Shown piece by piece: positions 1 through 11,310 of a stretch of 64,000 bases of DNA. A program made the translations under genes and the position numbers. The DNA lies in NCBI RefSeq assembly GCF_035582795.1, contig NC_134373.1, forward strand, positions 37,666,501-37,730,500, in the 5' to 3' direction. The first letter of the stretch is position 1; every line of letters begins with the position of its first letter. Below the pieces are notes generated by a model that saw nothing but the letters and a program-made list of their open reading frames with translations, was not told the DNA's origin and made no database searches. The DNA comes from Mycteria americana (lineage: Eukaryota > Chordata > Aves > Ciconiiformes > Ciconiidae).

Positions 1-1961
1 CAGGTACTTTATAGATTAGATATTCCTGCTCTATATGCAGCATGTATATTTACAGACAACCCCATAGCAGAGTCTTCATCATTAGGACAGGATATTTCTT
101 GACTTGCAATCTTATTCACATGTAAACCTGAGTGTTCAGAGATGTGTATAAATTAACCAAGAAATACACTCCAGTGGACTAATATGTCAATAAGCTTGAA
201 GACCTTTTTAAGAAGCATTTTTTTGTGAATACTTCTTGCTATTCAGATCAGTGGGCAGACACAATACTCGGGCTGGAACTCATCAAAGGCAGAGCAGCAT
301 CGCGAGTACAGTGCAGGCTGCCGCACATGCTCTCCGGCAGCAGTTCAGAAAGTTTTCGATCACCAGTTTACCTTGCACGCTACACAGGTTGACTCCTTAA
401 ATGTATTTTTAAAACCCAATTTTGTTTCCAGTATAATTCAAATTAGAGACCTTCTTCTCTGTTGCGAAGTGTTTATTTTGTTCCGCGCTGATTTGCGCTG
501 TCCCTAATGAGCAGTTAACAAGATGTCAATTAATCATGCAAATGGGAGGAAATAGATATTCAGATGATTGCACTACCTGCAGCGAAGATTTGGGACTTCA
601 TATAGTTAGCTGTCTCTTATTTGTTGTTTGGTTGTTTGGGTTTTTTTTGTTAATGATTTCCATGAGTTTCTGCTTATGCTGTTAAAGATAAACAGCTGCT
701 CAAGACCTCCACTGCATCATTGTCTTACTGGTCCTGAAATCACACATTTCTGGCAAGACATTTCACATTAGATGCAAAGAAAAATGCTTGTGTGTAATGG
801 GTCCCGCTCCTTCAGAAAGCGTGGGCCATCCTGCACGCATGCTGCCCAGATGGTCGGCACATGTCTGCAAATCCAGCTTTTCTTGGAAACACGGTGCTTT
901 CTGGGAATACGCAAAGTAACTCTGCAGTTCAAAAGTGATAAACATAATTTTGTGGCCATGCTGGACATTGCACCAACAGACACGACGTATTTGCCACTAC
1001 TAAACCCCAGTCAGACTCCTGCCTAGCAAAGTCATGGGGTTAGTTTGGAAACACGTTTAAGATTTCAGGACAAAACTCCCGAATTCTCAATATACAAATG
1101 GACAATGCTGCTAGGCAGAAAATGAGCCTGGGCTCGGGAAAGCTTACACACACAACAGTGTGAAGACTTCAACTCAGGTCATCACTAGAAAAACCAAAAG
1201 AAATATCAAACCTGTTAAACTCCAGTGTTTTTTGCATCATCAGGCAAAGAGACTCAGGGCTTCCATATTAAACTATCCTGGAGAATTCATTAAGGACAGC
1301 CAAATGATTTCTCTTGCATGATTGCTTAGAAAGCTAAATCTGAGTAACCGCATAGATTTAGAGGACTGGGAGAGCGGAGAGTACAGTTTCTGATGACCAA
1401 AACGTGAACTCCCAAGCAGAGAGTCAGACAAGGGGTGGCAGTTCTGTTAAATTTCTGCTTAGGACATCACCTTGGCTGCCAGGCTGCCCGGACCAGCTGG
1501 TTTGGACTCCGGAGGTGCGGGTATTTCGGGATGCTCTGGCTACCCAGCTGTGTTTTGAGATGGGGGGAACAGATCAACTGGGCGTAAGCCTGGGGAGAGG
1601 CTGCAGGGACCAGGAGGACAGCAGGGTCTTGCGGGAGCTTCGAGTGGAGATCCCTCCACTCCCCGAATCACCCATTGAAGGTGAATCTCCTCCATCATGG
1701 ACACAGTAACAGACATCTCATGCCGAAAACGAGGAGGTCCCTAGGAGGGCACGGCATGCTGGGGCAGAGGCAGGGCTTGGGGACGGGGCTGGTGGCCACG
1801 CAGCTCCTGCACGGCTCCTCCTGCACAGCCATCTCCTGCGGCACTGCCCTGCGGGACTGGGCAGTCCTCGCATGTCCTTCCCTCTCCCATCCATTGGGAA
1901 TTTCCCCTCGTTAATTTGATTTTGCAGTTCTGTGTTTTCCTGAGTATATGCATTGATTTTG
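1..1961. other. Intergenic/intronic sequence, no gene seen
   Basis: This stretch is AT-rich up to about 1400 and then moderately GC-rich to about 1910. No exon, RNA gene or recognisable repeat is visible. Open frames at 1404-1709 (plus) and 1718-2008 (minus) sit in the GC-rich part and resemble no family I know. The lysine run of the minus frame is only the translation of the adjacent pyrimidine tract. A possible regulatory cluster near 530 is listed separately. Confidence 0.65.
484..600. promoter_or_regulatory. Candidate enhancer core: POU octamer beside homeodomain sites
   Basis: A perfect octamer ATGCAAAT lies at 536-543. It directly follows a TCAATTAATCAT stretch (about 526-537) that carries overlapping TAAT/ATTA homeodomain cores. 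CCTAATGAG at about 502-510 adds another. The arrangement resembles conserved developmental enhancers that bind POU and homeodomain factors. Conservation cannot be judged from one sequence, and such motifs also arise by chance in AT-rich DNA. Confidence 0.3.
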
Positions 1962-2002
1962 CTTTCTTTCTTCTTTCTTTTCTTTTTTTTTTTTTTCTTT
2001 TC
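1962..2002. repeat. (CTTT)n / poly-T pyrimidine tract
   Basis: The plus strand is almost pure pyrimidine: several CTTT units followed by T14 (1983-1996) and CTTTTCT. It is a simple-sequence tract of the sort that varies in length between individuals. On the minus strand it reads as a lysine-rich open frame, which is an artefact of the repeat. Confidence 0.9.
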
Positions 2003-5000
2003 TGGCAAAACTTCTCCAGTGATTATTTGAAAGGTTGCGAAGGCGTCTGGGGAGTTTCTCTTGCGCTGTTATGATTTAGGCTTGAAATTGCTTAATTGCT
2101 GTTTCCTGTACTTCTCATTTTCAGTTCCCTAATGACTGTATCAATTTGTTGCCTATTATTCCCAATGACAGGGCAGTGTTTTGTGTGCGTGTTTCAACAA
2201 GACGTTTTAAAAATCTCTTTCCTACAAGCTGCAGAAGGATCTAGCCTTTCATCCTGGTTTGCTCCTTGTTCCTGTTGGCCATGAGGAATTCCCACGTACG
2301 GCACCAGCAGTTGCAGGCAAGATTACATTTGGCCAGTATCTGAGTACCACTAAGCATATTCAAAGTTTCTAAGTTTTCCTATCACATATTGCTTTTAATT
2401 TAAATGATTAATTACTGATGGGATCCTACTGGCTTTCTGTAAGGAATTACAGTAATTATAATGTTATAAAGGTCTTGAGTTAAAAAATACATAGATAGAA
2501 ATACAGTAAGGACAACAGGGACAGAAAGGCAGGAAAGCAAAATATCAATGATGTGAAGAAGTGAGAGCAGAGAAAAATAAAATAGGCCTAAATGAACTCG
2601 CACTTATCTGGCCTAAATTAGAAATTAGTCCCCAAAACTCAATGCTACAATGTTGGTGAGATGAACGATCAAATCCAGGATGGTTTTTTACTGTTTAAGC
2701 AGCTCTTAACCTTGGGACAAACACCCTTCCATTTGATGCAGTTCCCCAAGATAAAGCAAGGACTCTTTTCAAGTCAAACTGGTGCTGCAGGTTTGTGACT
2801 ATTTATTAGTGCAATAAGAAGATGACTTGTAGATCACTTTACATAGTACTAAATAATTTTCCTACTGGGGACAAACTTACATGTTTTCTCTGTTCATATT
2901 CCATTGCCCTTGCTTTCAAATGCCCAATTCTGTATTTTAGCATTGAAAGGTGAGGAATAAAGGCCTGTTTCAGACCCCTCTTTGCCATCTTGTGTTTCCA
3001 GATGTTGATCTGCTACATAGAAGCTGGTTTTGTTTCAGGAGAGATTCAGAGTTGTCTCTGCTGTCTGTACAACCTCAGGAGTTGGTTGAAAAATCCTCAT
3101 TTTTATTTGCTCTTATCTGCTGATGGGCACTTTAATGTAACATCAGTCAAACACAAGTTAAACTGTACTGATAAAGTCTCTTAGGTGAATGTAATTGCAA
3201 ATGGGAATAGTACTAATAATTTACTTTTAAATGGATTTATCATACTGATTATTGGGAGTAGTAACATTTAAAAATGGGTTACGATTAGAAGAAATCAAGC
3301 TTACGAACGGAATGATGTTCAATGTAGCATTAGCTATCTGAAACCATATGGCATACCTTTTAGAAGATGACAGGCAGTAGCCAGTGTTGAGAAGGAGACT
3401 CCTCTTGGCTCCAAGTGCTAACGGAGGACTCTCAGCATATGTTCCTCCAAGAAATTTGCATGAAGTTTGAAAAGGAAATGCTAATGATGCCTTCATAAAT
3501 TCTCTTCTTTCCTGGCTCTAATGGAGTCATTTCAAGCTTCTGACACCTTAGATTATTACTTGATCACAGTACCTAACAGAAGTTGCTGATGCTAACGGTC
3601 ACTGATATTTCTTAACCATACAAACCAGGATATGTGTAGTGTGCAACAAGCATAGCTTCAGCGAGGACGGAAGGCTTTCTCCAAAGGTGGGACCTCTTGT
3701 TGATTGTCAGTGAAGAACAAACATCCTGGTTTTAATAAGTACATCATTTACCATGTTTATCAATTTCACTTAATTTCACTTAACCTCATTTTCAAAAATA
3801 CTCTGCATTATTCCATTTTTCAGGAGTTAATATCTAGATCCACCAGGCAAAATCCCAGTGAGTTGGACCCAGAGGGCTCTGAGGTCCTCCACGTTAGGAG
3901 CATCATCTCAAAGGTGTCATCCCATACAGGCAATTTCGATAACCTGCAGGTTTTCTGAAAAGGTGAGGCCTCAGTTCCAGGACTTGTCTTAGACCTGAGA
4001 GCACACTGTCCATGGTATATTTTATCTCTTAGTACAGCTATCACTTGAGCACCTGAATAACTTACAGGTTGCACTGTAATTTGATATATATTCACAAGGG
4101 AAAGTTTAAAATACAAACAACAGCCAGTCAGAAACATGGCTGGACAAATGCCAATTTTTGTCCAACTTTATTCAAAGCATTTACAGCTTACTTGGTTACT
4201 TTGATGTAGTGCATTGGGTCAAAATACCCACCAAGCACTTTTTGTTGTGTTTGAGGCATGTATTTAGAATTAGCTTAGACAAGGTGCATTACCCTTGAAT
4301 TATCTGTGTGAGCTAAAGCAAAGCAGATGCAGGAAGAATGTGATTATCTTGGTAATGTTTGTGAAACAGATGCGAGCGCTAGCAGTAGAATAAAGCACCC
4401 TTCTATGTTATTAATGTTGTTGCCACCAGGTTAATAATACACTGCACATCCACCACCTCCTTACTCAGTCTACTGGGTAGATATGTGAAAAAAGCATTGT
4501 TAGGAAAAGGTCATATCAGAAATATCTATCTAAAATAAGGTTTACCCATTGAAACACTGAACAGACTTTGGCTTCTGACTCCTACAGCATCACATCCCGC
4601 AGGTCAGAAAAAAAATCAAGAATCACTTTTCTGTTCCCTTCAGTTTCTTTTTCAATTTATTTTCCCTCAATATAGCATATTCTAAAAGGACAAAAACAAG
4701 CACAAACTACACGATGAGACCAGACATGATCCAGGCTCCCCTTTCTGCAAGAATGCAGCCATTTCTCTCAAGTTTTCCATTGCTTTCATTGTTGAGCCCA
4801 CCCGAAGAAAGAGAAGGTGCACGGATGCACACGTGCCCCAGGACAGCAGCCCCGTGCCTGCCCCTGTTGTGTGGGTGGCAGGGCAGCCAAATCGTCTCCG
4901 GGGTTGGCAGACGAAGTTGTCCTCTGAGGTCCTCATGAGGCAATTTGTTCTGCCTAAGGATGGCGAGGTGATGGGTAGGTGCTTTTCAACGCTGACTGAA

Positions 5001-6129
5001 CCCCATACATTCTTCTGCAAACGTGGCCAGTAGATGCTCCAGGCTGGTATTAACACATCTGTCTTCCCTTCCTCATCAAGGATCACTTACTCTGTCCAGC
5101 TCAGGGGCTGAACCGTGTAGCCCATAGGAGAAAATCCCAAAACATCCTGTCACGGTACAGTCTTACCTTCCTCAGGGTCTGGTCTCACTCCCGTGCAAGT
5201 TGGGCTGGGGCCATGGCCTCCCTTAGCAGCCCTTCTTTTCATCCTGCCTGAAGCTGCTGGGCTCCGGAGCACCTGCCATCTTGCTTGGTGCATGCACAGG
5301 TTATGCACAGGATAAAGGTCCTTCATCCCTCTCTGTCACTGGAAATAAACAAAACAGATGGGGAATCTAGTGCTGTGCAAGGCACTGAGTCATACCTGAC
5401 GCAAAGTTATGATGTGAAATGAACCAGGAACGTAAGGGCTTGGGTACCTTAACACTCAGCCCGAAGTAGGCTGGCAACTGTGGGCATTTTCCTAGGCATG
5501 ATTCTTTCACAGATTTTAATCCCTGGTTAAAAAAAAGAAAAAAAGAACGAATCCGTAAAGACGTAGGCATTTGCCTGCTAAAGAAAATTGGCAAAGGAAA
5601 GATAAAAAACATATATATTTCTGTCACCAGGCTTCTAGGGAATACGTACAGAGCTCTATCTTCCTCTTCAGCACTGCATAGGAAACAGAATGCAAAATTT
5701 CCTCCTTGAAATAGTTTGGCACAAACAACTATTCTGCACTATTTGTTTAGAAATCCAGTGGGGCTTCACTGAATAAAGGCTAGTATCTTCATACTGGTAG
5801 TTGAAATAAGAACTAATTTCATGCACAATTGGCAGCGCAGAAGGAACTTCCTTGATATCCAAAGAGCAAAAGATTTTATGAGGCTGCATATGTATTTATG
5901 ATTATTTAAGGTTCTTGTTATAATGAGGATCCTTTAAGGAGAGGAATTTTGTATTTTAATTTGCATAAAGACAATAAAAACTCTTTGAGAAGCAATTTCT
6001 CTCTATATAAAAAGTGAGAACATAGCACCTTAGTGACACAGACATCTGTTACTTAAGCAGATGCCACCATGTAAACGCCATCAAGCAAGGCTATCCACCA
6101 ATCAGAAACCACCCAAACTACATCCGCAG
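2003..6129. other. Unique non-coding sequence, nothing recognised
   Basis: No exon, RNA gene or known repeat family is recognised. The sequence is AT-rich except for a moderately GC-rich patch at about 4700-5300. There, overlapping open frames occur on both strands (for example 4682-5086 minus, 134 codons, and 4714-4938 plus). Open frames on both strands of the same GC-rich patch are typical of low stop density rather than of a gene. Confidence 0.6.
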
Positions 6130-6470
6130 CCAAAATTCAGTGGGTGGCTGGGAGCCTCCAAAACAGGTTGAGAAATGATGGGCTTTTCTTCAATGTCCTC
6201 ATTAAGCATTCAGCGGCATTTATTTGCTCATCGTTAACGAACGCTACTGTATCATATGGCTCTATAGCTGCTCCTTGGTATAAAGTTAATCCCCGTGATC
6301 TACAATCTGCAATTCTTGCTCGCGAGATTCATATCAAAGGAGCGCGAGCCCTTCGACATGCGAGATAAATAACCACTTCTTTGTTTCTCATTATGACTGC
6401 GGTTTAATGTCCTCATTCAGGAGCTGATGTATCAATATCTCTGAAAGAGATTAAATATTGCCTGCTTAAG
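6130..6470. promoter_or_regulatory. Candidate enhancer with local CpG cluster, TCF/LEF and SOX motifs
   Basis: About seven CpGs fall between 6290 and 6365 in otherwise CpG-poor DNA. A perfect 7-bp inverted repeat, GCTCGCG (6318-6324) and CGCGAGC (6343-6349), brackets a consensus TCF/LEF site ATCAAAGG (6333-6340). A SOX-like CTTTGTT lies at 6379-6385, followed by homeodomain-like ATTA cores. Retained CpGs in AT-rich DNA suggest either selection or lack of germline methylation. The enhancer call is inference. Confidence 0.35.
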
Positions 6471-7389
6471 TGCTACATGCAGTGATACAAACTCAGGGGA
6501 CCGTACTCAACAGCCGAGCAGCACCGACAAAGTCTGGGGCTGATAAGCCCTTTCTGAAGTTAGCTTACACTTTAAATCAGGAGTTCAGGAAAGGCATTAA
6601 GAAAAACTATTATATTACTAGAATGGATGGCAGTACAGTTTATATGTTACACCTTGAAGTAAGCAGTAGGATTTTCAATCACTTGATAACCTTGAAACTG
6701 CTAAGGTATCAAATTGCTATCATGAATATTGTGCAGGAACAGAAATAACTCAGAAAGCTGCCTTTGTGAATAATAATGTGGGAGAGAGCAATGTTCTTCT
6801 GGGCTGGACTCACAATAGCACCAACAAGCAAATATACATGAAGGCAAGACATGTACTTAAACAAGCATATTTGCATTTGACTATATATCAATCAGTTATC
6901 AGTACAGCTACATCTTACCTGACCCACAGAGAAAATAAAAAGCCTGCTAGATAACTTTGAAATGCAGGAAAAAAGAAACTACAAGAAACTCATTTTTGTA
7001 TAAGCAACTGAAACTATTAGGATAAAATACCCTATGCTTTGATGGGCATTACATCTTGAACGGGGTATTTTAAAAAAATGCGCACAGGACAAATCCTTCC
7101 ATGCAGGAATTTAATTTAAAAACCCAAACAACGTCTCTTCCCGGTTTGCATGCAAGACCTGTTAATAAATCCTGAGCTCTGATTCTGATTTCTTTCACGC
7201 TGCATGGAAACACAGAGGTTTCCCGGGTAAGAGGAATCTGCGGCAGCCCTCCAGACTCCCACGTTTATGTCCTGAACCAGTGCAGTTTATACCAAACTCC
7301 GGTTTTGTTCTGAAGTACAACAGGGTTTTAGTCTTGTGGCATTTTCAGGTGACACAGCCTACTGAGATCATCTGACAGCCATGTGAAAA
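6471..7389. other. AT-rich sequence, nothing recognised
   Basis: The stretch contains open frames at 6470-6748 and 6709-6891 on opposite strands that resemble nothing known. No repeat family or RNA gene was recognised. Confidence 0.6.
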
Positions 7390-7640
7390 CTCAATGTCTG
7401 GAGTGATTCATCATTGTGTCAGATTGTCCTGCACTTTGTCACAATGACTGACAATAGGGGAAACTTGGAAATAATACAAAGATTCAACGCTCGCTGATAA
7501 TGCCTGCATTGTGATTAGAGCAGGCGGCGAGCGTGTGAGGAGAATGCTAATTCTGTCCCCCACCCCCAATTTCATACTGCTTTTTTTTTTCCCCAACAGC
7601 TGGGCGTCTGCGCTTGCTTTCTTAATCTTCACTCCTGTGG
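7390..7640. promoter_or_regulatory. Candidate regulatory element with phased SOX cores
   Basis: Four SOX core motifs lie within 43 bp: ATTGT at 7413-7417 and 7423-7427, and ACAAT at 7441-7445 and 7451-7455. Within each pair the spacing is exactly 10 bp, one helical turn, and the two pairs are inverted relative to each other. A further ATTGT occurs at 7508-7512. Several CpGs (around 7490-7535) lie close by. SOX family proteins bind such cores in the minor groove. Functional use is inferred from the spacing only. Confidence 0.35.
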
Positions 7641-8214
7641 CATTTTTAAAGGCAGAACCTTTTTTTCCAGTGTGTTAAAGAGCCGTGTTATTACAAACGC
7701 AAAAAGAGGCAATATCGCGCAGAAGGGTAAATTCTGCCAGCGATGCTAGGCACTGCTTGGTCAGAAGTGTCTCTGGGTGGACATCCCCTTCCGTCCTAAA
7801 TGCTAACCTTATCAGGGTCTCTCACCAGCACCTGAAATGACAGTAAAAACATTTTAAGTAGTAATTCCAGGAACGCTATAAAACCCAGCAAGCACATGTG
7901 AATTTGCATGTGGAGCGGGATCTTGCGGAAAGGTCTTATAAAAAAATGATTGTGGAGAAATTTTTCCTTTCTTTTGCATTGACTTGCAATAAAGGTTTAA
8001 GATAATTGCTGACTCGATAGGGTATTGACACACAAACAGCAAGAAAAACTGGTGGCAGCAACTTTCATGCTCTAAAGCTCCTCAAGTTTTATCAGTGTTC
8101 ACAGCAACAACATCAAAGACCATGGGCTCAGCTGCATAATTAATTGGGAGGAAAAGAGAGGCCCTTCCTGAGCGCTCCAGCTGCCCAAGTTATTTTGCTG
8201 GGTAAAGAATAGGG

Positions 8215-8228
8215 AAAAAAAAAAAAAA
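8215..8228 (+). repeat. A14 homopolymer
   Basis: An uninterrupted run of 14 A lies about 100 bp before the CpG island. No polyadenylated retrocopy could be recognised immediately upstream of it. Confidence 0.9.
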
Positions 8229-8324
8229 CAGCAGCAAGAACCAGCAAGTCAAACATCGCTGCCTCTACCAAAGTAACGAAGGCAGCAGAACTGCTCCCCT
8301 TTCTGTCAATGTAAGAGGGGCAAA

Positions 8325-8615
8325 TGGCTCCGGTTTGTGTCCCCTGCCAGGGCCAGGCCAGCGGCTCCGTGCCGGCCGGGACAAGCTGCCCCAGCGGGTT
8401 TCCCCCGCGGTGACCGGCGTTCCAGGCGCCGCATGGCCGGCCGAGGTGCGGGAAGGGGCGCGGGGCTGCGGTGAGCAGGGTGACGGCACACGGCTGCCGC
8501 TCCCGTGCGTGACGCGGGCTGCGGAGCGTGTAATTAACTGCTCCGGTTTCCCGTGGGGGAAAGCGGCAGCTCTACGCGGAAGACAAGACACGGGCAAGCG
8601 GTAAACAACCGCCTT
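8325..8615. promoter_or_regulatory. CpG island, candidate promoter
   Basis: By hand count, about 35 CpGs fall in roughly 285 bp, and GC content is visibly far above the flanks. Local clusters include CCCGCGG, GGCGCCG, GGCCGGCC and ACGCGG. A homeodomain-type TAATTAA sits inside at about 8530-8537. In vertebrates such islands usually mark unmethylated promoters or enhancers of developmental genes. Open frames on both strands here (8335-8604 plus, 8265-8597 minus) look like by-products of GC richness. It is about 290 bp long, so it is a short island. It could be the start of an unannotated non-coding RNA or a distal promoter, but no first exon or splice donor can be assigned with confidence. Confidence 0.7.
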
Positions 8616-9439
8616 TGCTCTGTCTCTCCTTCAGTTCCGCCTTTTTCGCTGCTTCTCCCAGGAAGAGGCTCACGAGGGAGGCTGGTCTAGCATCCGAGCA
8701 AAACACGGGTCTAGAAGAGAAAGGACAGCAATAGCGCTGAGCTCGGCAGATGATGGAAATTCCATTTTGTCCCCGTTTTAAAAACGGAGGAGTGCAAATA
8801 TCTCTGAAGAATATTACTTGCTTACAAACACAGAGGGTATTTTTAATTTCAGAGCTCAATCTCACAAACAGCCCACTTAATTCGATGTGCACCATTATGC
8901 TTTAGAAGCTGGGCCCTTAGAAGCGAAAATAAAAGAAAAAGAAATTTCTGATGGAAGAAGAAGAATGATCCAGTTATCTAATTGGCACTAGCAATGGATT
9001 TTTCTTCAAGCAAAGACCAAGCTTAAATAGATTCAGAAGAAAAGATGGGCAAAGCTCCTGCAGCCTGGTACCCCGCTATAAGCCACTGGCTCTGTGCATG
9101 GAGAGCTGCACAATGCCAAAACTGGCTCAACAAATTTGAGAGAAACCAGGGTCTGATTCTGGTCTTGCTTATGCTGATATAAAACTGAAAATAACACAGA
9201 CCAAGGTGGAGTCACTCTGAACCGGCACTGGTGCACCTGAAAGAAAATGAGACCAGATTAAAACAACCGGTACGAAGTTTTCTAATTTCCAGCGACCACA
9301 GCTCAGTGTGGGTTCGGTCTGTGTGAGCGGGAAGCTGGGGGACTTAGGTTGCTTATACTGGAGCATAAAAGGCTTTTTACTGCAATCGGCTAGCATTTTG
9401 TCTCTAACAAACATGGGCACACAGCTTGAAAATGTTTAA
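8616..9439. other. CpG-island flank, nothing recognised
   Basis: GC content falls off quickly beyond the island. Minus-strand open frames (8572-8895, 9033-9236, 9169-9420) resemble nothing known. No repeat was recognised. Confidence 0.55.
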
Positions 9440-11310
9440 TGAATTGGTACATTAATTTAGGCTCAACAACACCTTTCCACCCCTAACTGTAGTACTGGTT
9501 GGTGAACACAAGTATATGGTTTATCTGATGAATATGGTTAATTTCAGGATGGTGGTGAGGATGCGAGAACAGGGTAGATGTCAAAGTACATCTACACAAT
9601 AAATGATCCATAGATCAGAAAGATGTCAGAAGTTATCCATTAAATAAAGCTCCACAAACATTGCAAGCTGAGGGAAAGAATTACTTTATTGGCATTGCAA
9701 AATATCATAATTCACTTCATTTTCTTTAAAATAAGCAGTAAGAAAAACAAATATATTTTTTCACTCTGTTGCTTTGGCAAGATGAGTTTGAACCATCAGC
9801 TTAAGGTCTCTGGACCTTTAGCTTGTGACAATGGTGATGGAAGATGCAAGTTTCCTAAAATGTCTTAACAACTACAACAGCATCTGTCCATGTAGATATT
9901 AAAGATATAGTCAGTGAAAGCAATACAAATCCGCAATGAGATTACAATCTAAAAAGCTGGGAAACAATTGCTATGTTCAATCATTCAGGTGAAATCATTG
10001 CTGGCCTTTGGACTACCCATTACAATTTTTTCCCTGGTTGTTTCTTTCTTATAATTAACATGTAGTATCGAGTACAAGATTCTTTAATTTTTTTTAAAAA
10101 AAGCACTCTTCCATATGGATTGCAATTATCTTTGAAATATTTCAATATTAAGAAAACAGCAAAAAATAAAGAGCAGTTTCATTTTTAATGTTCCAGTTTA
10201 ATTAAGAAAGTGTTCAAGTAATTTAAAAATGTAGGCATTAAAATACCAATTAAGCTTAAGGCAAGTTTTCCTATTAATTTTGATGACACCAATACAGGGG
10301 TGTCACATAGAGGTGACCCCTTAGAAACAGGTTTTTTTGAGTATTACATTTGGCTATACTAGTGCTGAGAAAAAATGAATTAATTTATGAAGAAACCACA
10401 CCTATCTGGCTAATCCCAGCAGGCTGAGCCTTGAGAACCACGATGCAGTTCTCACTACAAGTAACTTAGCAAATGTAACCTCCTTTCAAGGTTTTAATTA
10501 TGATTTTTCTTTCTCAGACGTCCATTTTGGGTGGCCATCTTGTTGAAAAGTGAAAATATTTAAACATAGTTTTAATTGTGCAGTATGAGCACAACTGAAG
10601 TCTATAGTTTGAAATAAAGGCTATTCTAAAGTGCAGTCATTATTTTTTAAATCTTTTATTGTTCTAATTCCATGTTGGCGGCTAAATGATAAATGTACCG
10701 TTTTAATACATTAAAATTCATTTATTGCCTGAAACTCTAATGCAGGAATACTGCAGGTTTTCATGCATGGCAGTAACATTAAGAAAGCAGAAGTCCATAT
10801 ATGTGATCTGAGTATTTACAATTAAAATTTTGTGAGTAGCTGGGCCCATTAAAAAGCTCAGAATAGATTACCTTGCAGGAACGGCTACTGGAGGTATCCT
10901 TACGGACCCAGAGAAACTAATTCTTAAAGCCAGCCTGGTTATGATGGATTTAAGTTAAATTTATCTCATTTCATTTTAGATCTTAAATTGGTTAATGAGG
11001 CTGAAATATGCTTTATTTCAGGGAAGTCATACTGATCTGGATGAGGAACAGAATTTATGCTGACGTTCGAGTCAAGTGCAAATACCACCATCACTTCTTC
11101 ATTACCGCGTTAACTGGTGTGATCTGTTCTGCTCAGCAGAACTCGAACAAAATGTCAGGTTCCTAAATGAAGCAGCTCCTGGCTCTCTGCGAGAAACTGG
11201 CTGATTGGTTAAAAGTACTTCAACCTTTATTTAATTCATGCCTTATAAGTGCTCTTTGGCAGGAGCTCTTGGGATCTGATCTCATGTCACACTTACTGAA
11301 ACTCATTTAA
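9440..11310. promoter_or_regulatory. Long AT-rich block resembling conserved non-coding DNA
   Basis: For about 1.9 kb neither strand holds an open frame of 60 codons or more, and no transposon signature is seen. The sequence is rich in TAAT/ATTA homeodomain cores and shows mixed complexity rather than low-complexity AT. It contains a palindromic T-box-like site near 10284-10305. This texture is typical of conserved enhancer clusters around developmental regulators. Without an alignment this remains a guess. Confidence 0.3.

Noticed and set aside
1718..2008. Lysine-rich minus-strand protein
   Set aside because: The lysines come from the (CTTT)n/T14 simple repeat read on the minus strand.
8265..8604. 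Protein-coding first exon in the CpG island
   Set aside because: Frames are open on both strands because of GC richness, and no clear splice donor or recognisable peptide is seen.
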